Shown here: positions 1-5,569 of the stretch, piece after piece
How positions within the stretch are numbered: position 1 is the stretch's first letter
How the letters are laid out: each line of letters begins with the position of its first letter
Assembly (NCBI GenBank): GCA_016303195.1
Contig: JAEDMD010000036.1
Coordinates: forward strand, 1-12,756
Length of the DNA stretch: 12,756 nt
Direction of reading: 5' to 3'
From: Oscillospiraceae bacterium
GTDB lineage: Bacteria; Bacillota; Clostridia; Oscillospirales; Ruminococcaceae
Translations under genes and position numbers: made by a program
The notes under the pieces: model-generated
What the model saw: the letters and a program-made list of their open reading frames with translations, nothing else
Told to the model about the DNA's origin: nothing
Databases searched by the model: none

Positions 1-330
1 TTCACGCTCAATAACTGCAGTTTCAGGGAAAAGACTGCTTTTTTTAAGCCATTCCTCAGCGGCGGCATTAGGTATCTGCGAATCCATATTTATCATAAGA
101 GACGAAAGACTGTCTCTTTCTTTTTTTACAGCGATAAGATCATATTTGGTCTTTCTGTCGGGATTATCCGATTTTTCCAGCCATACCTCAGCACCACTGA
201 CGAGAAGTTCCCTGCACCGTCCTGTATTTTTCACATGAACAGTTTCCTCATTGCCATTGATATTAACTTTAGCGATGAAACGATTAGGACGGGAAATAAA
301 AGTCCCGTTTATGATATTGCTGTATTTCAT
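1..330 (-). CDS. sfsA: SfsA family protein (sugar fermentation stimulation protein A), N-terminal part, cut by window edge
   Basis: The 110 visible codons encode the N-terminal half of an SfsA-family protein; the rest lies before base 1. The family is about 230 residues long, with an N-terminal OB-like nucleic-acid-binding part and a C-terminal nuclease-like part, and its cellular role is poorly defined. The visible sequence shows the family's opening pattern: an RPNRF motif (residues 14-18), then HVKNTGR (32-38, matching the HCPNTG motif of E. coli SfsA), then VWLEKSDNPDRKTKYDL (49-65), as in the family's SDN..RK stretch. The ATG at 330 is chosen because AAGGAG (338-343, minus strand) lies 7 bases upstream. 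It has its own promoter after the terminator of the sortase gene, so it is a separate unit. The catalytic C-terminal half cannot be judged. Confidence 0.9.
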   Translation of the reverse strand, partial: MKYSNIINGTFISRPNRFIAKVNINGNEETVHVKNTGRCRELLVSGAEVWLEKSDNPDRKTKYDLIAVKKERDSLSSLMINMDSQIPNAAAEEWLKKSSLFPETAVIERE

Positions 331-364
331 AAGAAAGCTCCTTTTTTCGGATAATCTTATAATG

Positions 365-393
365 ATTATACCATATTTCAGACCAACAATCAA
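365..393 (-). promoter_or_regulatory. Sigma-A type promoter for sfsA
   Basis: On the minus strand, TTGATT (388-393) is followed by a 17-base spacer and a perfect TATAAT (365-370). Transcription should start near 358, leaving a leader of about 28 bases before the ATG at 330. The -35 box begins just after the T-run of the upstream terminator, so the two units are packed end to end. Confidence 0.8.
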
Positions 394-394
394 C

Positions 395-420
395 AAAAAG
401 AGGGCACTTTTTGTGCCCTC
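395..420 (-). terminator. Rho-independent terminator of the S41-protein/sortase unit
   Basis: GAGGGCAC and GTGCCCTC (400-407 and 413-420) form a perfect 8-bp stem around a 5-base loop. On the minus strand it is followed by five T residues (395-399). It lies 5 bases after the sortase stop codon. Confidence 0.9.
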
Positions 421-425
421 AGAGA

Positions 426-956
426 TCATTTATTATCCAGCAGTCCGACAACAACAAGTCTTTGCGAGCCGTCATCAGTGCAGGTTATAAGCGTCACACG
501 GTCATCTCCTTTATCGTCCAGCACCCATGTTTCGGATGGCTCGACGATAAAATGTTCCGAGACTTTATAATGTGAAGCGTTTTTATTTTTGTCATACAGT
601 ACGATATCCATACCATCCCGTACATTTTTTAGATTATTGAAGTATTCCTTGTAGATAACACTGCTGTGAGCGGCGATACAGAAATTCCCCTTACCGACGC
701 TTCCTGTGCCGATAAAATGTCCTGCTCCCTGAGCGAGAACAGACTGCTCTGTACCTTCAAGGACGGGAGCTTTGATATCCAGTTCAGCGATCTCTACAAC
801 GACGTTTTCCTTCATCAGCTTATGCCTGTGGACTTCACGGCATATTTTCCTGACTCCCATAAATGAGAGAGTACCGAAGCCCACAGCAAAAGCGATCACA
901 CCTGCAATGAAGCAGATAAGCTGTTTTTTTGAATAGCTTTTAAAGGGATTATTCAT
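426..956 (-). CDS. Sortase (cysteine transpeptidase), class D-like, probably dedicated to the preceding LPQTG protein
   Basis: This is a 176-residue membrane-anchored sortase. Sortases cut an LPXTG signal between Thr and Gly and join the protein to a cell-wall precursor on the outer face of the membrane. A short basic N-terminus is followed by a membrane segment at about residues 12-33, so the catalytic domain faces out. The catalytic triad is visible: His97 in AAHSS, Cys159 in TLITC, and Arg166 in SQRLVVVG. The residue before the His is Ala, where most sortases have Gly. The ATG at 956 is chosen because it overlaps the end of the upstream gene by 8 bases (ATGAATAA), is preceded by a purine-rich AGAAGG, and gives a normal sortase N-terminus. 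A longer reading frame from 1007 would run back through the upstream gene's C-terminal codons and adds no plausible sequence. The overlap suggests translational coupling. Class assignment is tentative; sortase function is well supported. Confidence 0.9.
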   Translation of the reverse strand: MNNPFKSYSKKQLICFIAGVIAFAVGFGTLSFMGVRKICREVHRHKLMKENVVVEIAELDIKAPVLEGTEQSVLAQGAGHFIGTGSVGKGNFCIAAHSSVIYKEYFNNLKNVRDGMDIVLYDKNKNASHYKVSEHFIVEPSETWVLDDKGDDRVTLITCTDDGSQRLVVVGLLDNK

Positions 957-3306
957 TATCCTTCTTCTTGCGGCCAACACCTGAAACGAATGCAGCGCCT
1001 GCACCAACAGTCATGAGTGCAGCAGCAGCAGCGACAGCAGCAACAGTTTTGACTGAGTTATTGCCTGTCTGCGGGAGATCAACATCGTTGCCCTTGCTGT
1101 CCTTGCCCTTGCCTGTTGCAGGATCGATAGTGTATGTATCAAGAACGTTGCCCTTATCGTCAGAAAGGATGATGCTGAATGAACCGTCGCCGTTGTCCTT
1201 TAATACAGAATCAGCAGGAGCAGTGCCGTTCTTTGACTTGTAGTCAGCAGCAGCCATTTCGCCCATCTTTGTGAGAGGAGCGAAGTACTTCTGCTCCTCA
1301 GCCTTAGTTGTAGTAGCAGAAGAAGCAGTGTCTTCCTTTACAGTAGTTGTTGCAGAAGTTGTGCTTTCAGTTGACTTTTCAGAAGTTGAAGCAGATGTTG
1401 TTGAAGTAGTTTCAGTTGTAGTTGTTGTAGAGGTGGATGTGGAAGATGCAGTAGTAGTTGTTGTTGTTTCAGTATTTGCAGTCATGTGATAGAATTCGTC
1501 GAAGCACTTGCTTATGTTAGCGAAGTTGTAAGTTTCTGAGAAGTCCTTTGAGCCGTCTTCGTTGATCTTAACGTTGTTGAAGTCAGGCTCGATACCGAGG
1601 TCGATGCTGTTACCGTTCTTGTCAATGAGGCAAGTACCTGATGAAAGAACATAAGGATTTCCGTCAGCAGTCAGACGAACCTGGATAGCGCAAGCGCCGC
1701 CTCCGCTCTTTTCACCCATGAGAACCATTCCGTTATCGTGAGCCATTGAAGGGAACAGGTTACCGCAGGAGAATGACATTTTGCTTGAAATAACACCAAA
1801 CTTGAGGTCTGTCTTGAATGCAGCATCCTTTTCATCGATTACCTTATCAAAGTTCTTGTCAACCTTAAAGTTGCTTGAAATAATTATATCAGCGTGCGGG
1901 TCATAAATGTCAAACTTATTAATATCAGCCATGATACCCATTAAGTATGCTAATACCATTGAGTCTCCGCCTGTATTTGTACCCATATCAACAACAAACT
2001 TTGTGATCTTAGGATTCTTGTCAGCCTTTTCTACGCACTTATAGAAACCTGAAACAACTTCCACAGGGAGCTGACCATTGTTGTGATAGTAATTATCCCA
2101 AGCAACCTTGTCGCTTGCGAATCCGTCGAAACTGAAGAATGCAACATCGCCCTTTTCGCAGTAGATATAGCCGGGGAGTTCTTCAGTACCTTCAACGGTC
2201 TCAATGAAATCAACATCCTTTATCATTTCATCTCTTGCAGCCTTTGCCCAGTCACCTGTTTTTAACATTGTATTAAGATCTTCCGCATATGGAATTGCAT
2301 TCTCGAATGAAACATTAAGATTAGGTCCGATCTCCTGAACCTTAGCTGCGATGCCCGGATGTCTTAATCCGATCGCACCAAACTGGGTATGTCCGCCATC
2401 CCAAAGGTAGTTATTGAGAAGATTGAATCCCATTGTATAATCAGCAGCATCCTTTGAAAGGAGAAGTTCCTTTATCTTCTGAGTAGTGTCATTACCTTCT
2501 GAAAGCATACCGTCAAGGCCTTTTTCCTTCAGGAGAGGAGTGAAGTATGGTCTGCCAGGGTAGCCGTAAGTCATATCAAACGAGAAGCAAAGCTCGTTGT
2601 AGTTGAATTCGACAATATCCTGAGGTCTGCTATTCTCTACATATTCAACAGATGCAAAAGCATTGACACGATCTTCACTTGTAGAAATATTTGTGATAGA
2701 GAAATCTGTCATAAGTTCGCCGCCAAAGTAGAGGACATCATCCATAAAGAAAGGATTTCTTTCAGGTGTTACATAGATATCGCAAAGTGTGGGAACAGGG
2801 AACCAGATATCATCGTTATCAGCGAGTATATCGAGGTGGTAAGCACCGAGGTCAGCACCGCCTTCAAAAGCCTGATGTTCGCTGATATCTTCTCTTACAT
2901 AAAGGTCGGAAACTGAACTTGTAGCGGTAGCTTCGTCTTCAGGCATAATAAAATTGTTGATATCGCTTGATGAGATAGTGTCTTTTTCAATATCAATAGT
3001 GCCTGTTGTACCGATAGGAACTTTAACTTCAAAAGTACCGTCATTGTTGTTCTTTACTTCCAGCTCCTGACCGCACCACTGCTTGTAGAAGTCAGTCAGC
3101 TTAACATAAGGAACAGAAGGGAGTGCGTCATAGTAACGGCAGTCAATAGATGAAACGTCGTCGTAAGAATAGAGATATGTCTTTAAAGAACCGGTCTTGT
3201 AGCCTTTGTCAGTGCTGTTGTCCTCAGCAGCAAGAGCTGTGAATCCTGACGTTGAAGCGATGGTTGTGAGTGCAGCAATACCTGCAATAGTTTTTTTGAA
3301 AAACAT
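949..3306 (-). CDS. Secreted, cell-wall-anchored S41-peptidase-like protein with LPQTG sorting signal
   Basis: A 785-residue surface protein. Residues 1-26 form a signal peptide (basic FFKK, hydrophobic core, ALAA cleavage region). Residues 27 to about 370 are a region I do not recognise. From about 385 to 580 there is a peptidase S41 (C-terminal processing/tricorn-type) fold: VVDMGTNTGG (438-447) is the S41 substrate-loop strand, SCGN (513-516) places Ser513 as the likely nucleophile, and GEKSGGGA (531-538) matches the GE.T.G motif. The lysine of Ctp-type proteases (GKG) is Gly here, so the general base is not evident. A Thr/Ser-rich wall-spanning linker covers about 611-668, followed by a small conserved-looking domain (about 673-740), LPQTG (744-748), a hydrophobic segment and an RKKKDNE tail. 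No PDZ domain is evident. The ATG at 3306 has AGGAGG 8 bases upstream (3315-3320); a longer frame to 3360 lacks a site. It is first in an operon with the sortase. The substrate is unknown. Confidence 0.85.
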   Translation of the reverse strand: MFFKKTIAGIAALTTIASTSGFTALAAEDNSTDKGYKTGSLKTYLYSYDDVSSIDCRYYDALPSVPYVKLTDFYKQWCGQELEVKNNNDGTFEVKVPIGTTGTIDIEKDTISSSDINNFIMPEDEATATSSVSDLYVREDISEHQAFEGGADLGAYHLDILADNDDIWFPVPTLCDIYVTPERNPFFMDDVLYFGGELMTDFSITNISTSEDRVNAFASVEYVENSRPQDIVEFNYNELCFSFDMTYGYPGRPYFTPLLKEKGLDGMLSEGNDTTQKIKELLLSKDAADYTMGFNLLNNYLWDGGHTQFGAIGLRHPGIAAKVQEIGPNLNVSFENAIPYAEDLNTMLKTGDWAKAARDEMIKDVDFIETVEGTEELPGYIYCEKGDVAFFSFDGFASDKVAWDNYYHNNGQLPVEVVSGFYKCVEKADKNPKITKFVVDMGTNTGGDSMVLAYLMGIMADINKFDIYDPHADIIISSNFKVDKNFDKVIDEKDAAFKTDLKFGVISSKMSFSCGNLFPSMAHDNGMVLMGEKSGGGACAIQVRLTADGNPYVLSSGTCLIDKNGNSIDLGIEPDFNNVKINEDGSKDFSETYNFANISKCFDEFYHMTANTETTTTTTASSTSTSTTTTTETTSTTSASTSEKSTESTTSATTTVKEDTASSATTTKAEEQKYFAPLTKMGEMAAADYKSKNGTAPADSVLKDNGDGSFSIILSDDKGNVLDTYTIDPATGKGKDSKGNDVDLPQTGNNSVKTVAAVAAAAALMTVGAGAAFVSGVGRKKKDNE

Positions 3307-3363
3307 GGTTAAATCCTCCTCTGAACAATTAAAAATATATGGGATGAACGATAAGGTCATGGA

Positions 3364-3393
3364 TGTACTTGGATGTTATCAAGTGTACTTATC
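3364..3393 (-). repeat. Tandem TGTACTT repeats in the 5' leader of the S41-protein gene (possible operator)
   Basis: Two copies of TGTACTT (plus strand 3364-3370 and 3384-3390) lie 20 bases apart. The second is part of AAGTGTACTTATC (3381-3393), a short dyad with AAGT/ACTT arms around GT. The dyad sits at about +8 to +17 from the predicted transcription start, where a bound protein would block initiation. The same sequence recurs at 3537-3570. A regulatory role is an inference from position and recurrence. Confidence 0.5.
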
Positions 3394-3403
3394 GAACGAT
3401 TAC

Positions 3404-3432
3404 ATTATATCACACGTATGCACATTTGTCAA
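3404..3432 (-). promoter_or_regulatory. Perfect-consensus sigma-A promoter for the S41-protein/sortase unit
   Basis: On the minus strand, TTGACA (3427-3432), a 17-base spacer (3410-3426) and TATAAT (3404-3409) match the consensus exactly. Transcription should begin near 3397, giving a leader of about 90 bases before the ATG at 3306. A promoter this strong suggests a highly expressed gene or one held by a repressor; the flanking TGTACTT repeats favour the second. Confidence 0.9.
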
Positions 3433-3440
3433 TACTTTCC

Positions 3441-3488
3441 TTCAAAAAATAAACAAACTCCAAAAGGCTGTAAATAGCTAATAGTTTG
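3441..3488 (-). terminator. Weak possible terminator after the MutS-like gene
   Basis: On the minus strand, CAAACT (3483-3488) can pair with AGTTTG (3454-3459) across a loop of about 23 bases, followed by a T-rich run (3441-3453). The stem is only 6 bp and AT-rich. No better terminator is visible between the MutS-like stop codon at 3566 and the next promoter, so readthrough into the S41-protein unit is possible. Confidence 0.25.
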
Positions 3489-3536
3489 AGATATTAAAAA
3501 AATATATATCCAAGATAATATGAGCTTATAGGATTT

Positions 3537-3570
3537 AAGTGTACTTATTGTACTTGAAAGTGTACTTATC
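3537..3570 (-). repeat. Upstream cluster of TGTACTT repeats (possible distal operator)
   Basis: Three TGTACTT copies (plus strand 3540-3546, 3549-3555, 3561-3567) are packed into 34 bases. The outer two, 21 bases apart, belong to full AAGTGTACTTAT dyads (3537-3548 and 3558-3569). The cluster is about 140-173 bp upstream of the predicted start of the S41-protein transcript and overlaps the stop codon of the MutS-like gene (3566-3568). Its outer spacing of about two helical turns resembles that of the pair at 3364-3390. Confidence 0.5.
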
Positions 3571-5278
3571 CATTGATAAGCATTTCATATGTGACACCAT
3601 ATTTTTCAGCAATGTCATGAGCGTATGATGAACCCTCAGGAGGAGCGCATTTCACCTTGAACGAGCGCTTACCGTTTTCGCTTTTCATAATAAGCGATGA
3701 AACGTTATGGCCGAATTCGTCGGTATTCTCTGCCAGTTTGTGCATATGAGTGTTGTATATCGTTCTGACGTTCTTTGCTGTCAGTGCTTTGATGGAATCT
3801 TTAGCGATGTAGTAGCCTTCCTCGAAAGAAGTTGTAGAGAAAGTCTCGTTCAGCAGAATAAGGCTGTTTTCGGTGCATGATGAGTAGATATCCTTGAATC
3901 TGACACATTCCTCGCCAAGTCTGCCCAGATCCATAGTCTTGTCCTCGTCGGCAGGGAAATGGGTGTAAATACAGTCAACGGGAGCAAATCTGAATGATGA
4001 AGCAGGAACAGTAATACCGCCCTGAGCGAGAGCATAAAGCTGACCTATCGCCTGTGTAATGGTAGTCTTACCGCCACGATTAGCGCCTGTGAGAATATAG
4101 ATGGCATTGTCTTTGTCAAATCTCAGGTCATTGAAAACAATTTCGTCGGCATTGTCCATGTTGACAGCGAGTTTCAGATTGAACAATCCTTTAGCATCCA
4201 TTCTTACATCCGGATCGTCCGAGATCTCAGCTTTGCAGAAAGGGAAGCCCTTTTCGGTACATGAGCTTATGAATTCTGCAAAACGGATGTAATATAAAAA
4301 TTCGGGTATCTGACGGGTGATGTCAGCGATAGCCACATCCACATATTTTGAAAGAACGTCACGAAGCCTTTTTATGAGCGAATCCAGCAGTTTGTTCACA
4401 ATCTTGTCAAGGTAAAGAGTGAATGATGAAGAAGTATCGGAATCAGGCATATTCACGATAGTTGAACGGGTAAATGCATCAAGGAACGGATTTCTGCTCA
4501 TTGCGAGAAAACCTGCGGTTTTATTGATGAAAGCGGCAGGATCGGCAGTATCGTTTCTTTCGATCTGATGATAGTGCATATCACCGTCCCAGTCATTTCC
4601 GTTATTGATCTTATCTTTTGAATTGATGGCATCGGCAAAATTGTTAAGAATTCCCGATTTCTTGAACGGTTTGTTGTTGACTGAGATAAGCCCCATGCTG
4701 ACAGCTTCAAATTTATCATTGACATTTACACCGAGGGTTACACTCTGGATGTCAACGGAACGTGCTTTCAGATCGGCGATATCTTTTTTCATTTCAGCGA
4801 AACAGGCTTCATTGTAAAGGTAATCAATATACTCACGGAAACGGATAAGCCCTTCCGAGGAGATAGCAGTATCAGAAAGACATTCACGCATTGCTTCAAC
4901 GCATACGATATAGTCGTTCAGTTCATCCAGACGATGAAGCAGATACCAGAGCCCCAGCTTTTCATCGGTGGATTTTGCAACAGTGCCGAAATTTCGGATA
5001 AACTCCAGCTTATCAAACAGCTTTGTCATTTTTTCCCTCAGTTCAGGCAATGCGAGAATGTCAGCAAAGACTTGCTGTCTGAATTCGGCAGTATGAGGAT
5101 CGGGTGACATATTTGAAAGAATTTCGAGTATGAGGCGCTGTTCTTTCGGATCATTTGTAATAGTTGAGCAGATCGAATCCAGACCAAGATCATGAATGAC
5201 TGTATTCGGGAGAGTTCTGAAAGAATCAGTATTCCCATCGGGCGAGAGAAGGCTGATCGAAGAAGGTTTTTTATTCAT
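3566..5278 (-). CDS. MutS-family ATPase (MutS-related protein, not classical MutS or MutS2)
   Basis: A 570-residue protein with a C-terminal MutS domain V ATPase. Visible motifs are Walker A TGANRGGKTT (397-406; MutS has TGPNMGGKST), a Walker B-like SLILLNETFSTTSFEEG (472-488; MutS has LLDEIGRGTST), and NTHMHKLAE (509-517; MutS ATH.HEL). The Mg-binding Asp of Walker B is Asn477 while the following Glu478 is kept. From memory, NES/NET forms also occur in other Clostridia MutS-related proteins, so this may be a subfamily trait. The N-terminal half is helical and resembles the lever/core region; there is no mismatch-recognition domain I and no C-terminal Smr domain, so canonical mismatch repair or MutS2 function is unlikely. 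The ATG at 5278 is chosen because AAAGGAG (5286-5292) lies 7 bases upstream. A TTG-initiated extension to 5386 would add 36 residues encoded by the repeat element E1 and is rejected. It has its own promoter beyond E1. Partners and substrate are unknown. Confidence 0.85.
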   Translation of the reverse strand: MNKKPSSISLLSPDGNTDSFRTLPNTVIHDLGLDSICSTITNDPKEQRLILEILSNMSPDPHTAEFRQQVFADILALPELREKMTKLFDKLEFIRNFGTVAKSTDEKLGLWYLLHRLDELNDYIVCVEAMRECLSDTAISSEGLIRFREYIDYLYNEACFAEMKKDIADLKARSVDIQSVTLGVNVNDKFEAVSMGLISVNNKPFKKSGILNNFADAINSKDKINNGNDWDGDMHYHQIERNDTADPAAFINKTAGFLAMSRNPFLDAFTRSTIVNMPDSDTSSSFTLYLDKIVNKLLDSLIKRLRDVLSKYVDVAIADITRQIPEFLYYIRFAEFISSCTEKGFPFCKAEISDDPDVRMDAKGLFNLKLAVNMDNADEIVFNDLRFDKDNAIYILTGANRGGKTTITQAIGQLYALAQGGITVPASSFRFAPVDCIYTHFPADEDKTMDLGRLGEECVRFKDIYSSCTENSLILLNETFSTTSFEEGYYIAKDSIKALTAKNVRTIYNTHMHKLAENTDEFGHNVSSLIMKSENGKRSFKVKCAPPEGSSYAHDIAEKYGVTYEMLING

Positions 5279-5297
5279 AGCGAAGCTCCTTTGAGAG

Positions 5298-5452
5298 CCT
5301 GTCCACATGGGGGGAATGTATAGATTTTCAGGCGTAATTTTGTCAGTGACAAGGCAAAAATCCGCAGGAATGCTGTCGCATTTCAAGGCTCTTTAACGCA
5401 GGCATCGGCTATATTTGACGAAAAGATGTGTATGAATCCCTATGTGGACAGG
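5298..5452. mobile_element. Palindrome-ended miniature element E1 (MITE-like), 155 bp, in the leader of the MutS-like gene
   Basis: The ends are perfect 11-bp inverted repeats: CCTGTCCACAT (5298-5308) and ATGTGGACAGG (5442-5452). A related copy (E2) lies at 12301-12385. Read on the minus strand, the first 40 bases of E1 match E2 at 37 positions and its last 43 bases match at about 36. E1 has an extra 76 bases between two AAAT repeats (5337-5340 and 5413-5416). It encodes no transposase. It lies between the predicted promoter and the ribosome binding site of the MutS-like gene, so it is transcribed as part of that leader. An internal AGGCTCT (5386-5392) can pair with AGAGCCT (5294-5300) next to the ribosome binding site. 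Mobility is inferred from the two-copy structure. Confidence 0.75.
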
Positions 5453-5481
5453 TACTGATAATAATAAAAACTGATACGCTT

Positions 5482-5510
5482 ATTATAACATATTATTATA
5501 ACAATTGCAA
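5482..5510 (-). promoter_or_regulatory. Promoter of the MutS-like gene, upstream of element E1
   Basis: On the minus strand, TTGCAA (5505-5510), a 17-base spacer and TATAAT (5482-5487) form a good sigma-A promoter. Transcription would start near 5475 and run through the whole of E1, giving a leader of about 197 bases. A second TATAAT-like sequence lies within the spacer. Confidence 0.7.
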
Positions 5511-5530
5511 TAATAGTTTCACAAGATAAA

Positions 5531-5563
5531 CAAAAAACGGATACTCATTTTCGAGTATCCGTT
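5531..5563 (-). terminator. Rho-independent terminator of the yfhO gene
   Basis: AACGGATACTC and GAGTATCCGTT (5536-5546 and 5553-5563) form an 11-bp stem with a 6-base loop. On the minus strand it runs into a T-tract (5532-5537). It lies 7 bases after the stop codon. Confidence 0.9.
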
Positions 5564-5569
5564 ATAAAA

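Noticed and set aside
251..490. 79-codon plus-strand open frame
   Set aside because: It runs antisense through the start of sfsA, its promoter, a terminator and the end of the sortase gene, and has no ribosome binding site.
957..1007. 17-residue N-terminal extension of the sortase
   Set aside because: It is out-of-frame reading of the upstream gene's C-terminal codons. The ATG at 956 gives a normal sortase N-terminus and a typical 8-base operon overlap.
1271..1489. Valine-rich 72-codon plus-strand open frame
   Set aside because: It is the antisense of the Thr/Ser-rich linker; the low-complexity codons create the open frame.
3307..3360. 18-residue N-terminal extension of the S41-like protein
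   Set aside because: It would place non-signal sequence before a clear signal peptide and lacks a ribosome binding site, while AGGAGG is correctly placed for the ATG at 3306.
3364..3570. TGTACTT repeats as a CRISPR array or DnaA boxes
   Set aside because: The repeats are too short and irregularly spaced for CRISPR, and do not match the DnaA box TTATNCACA.
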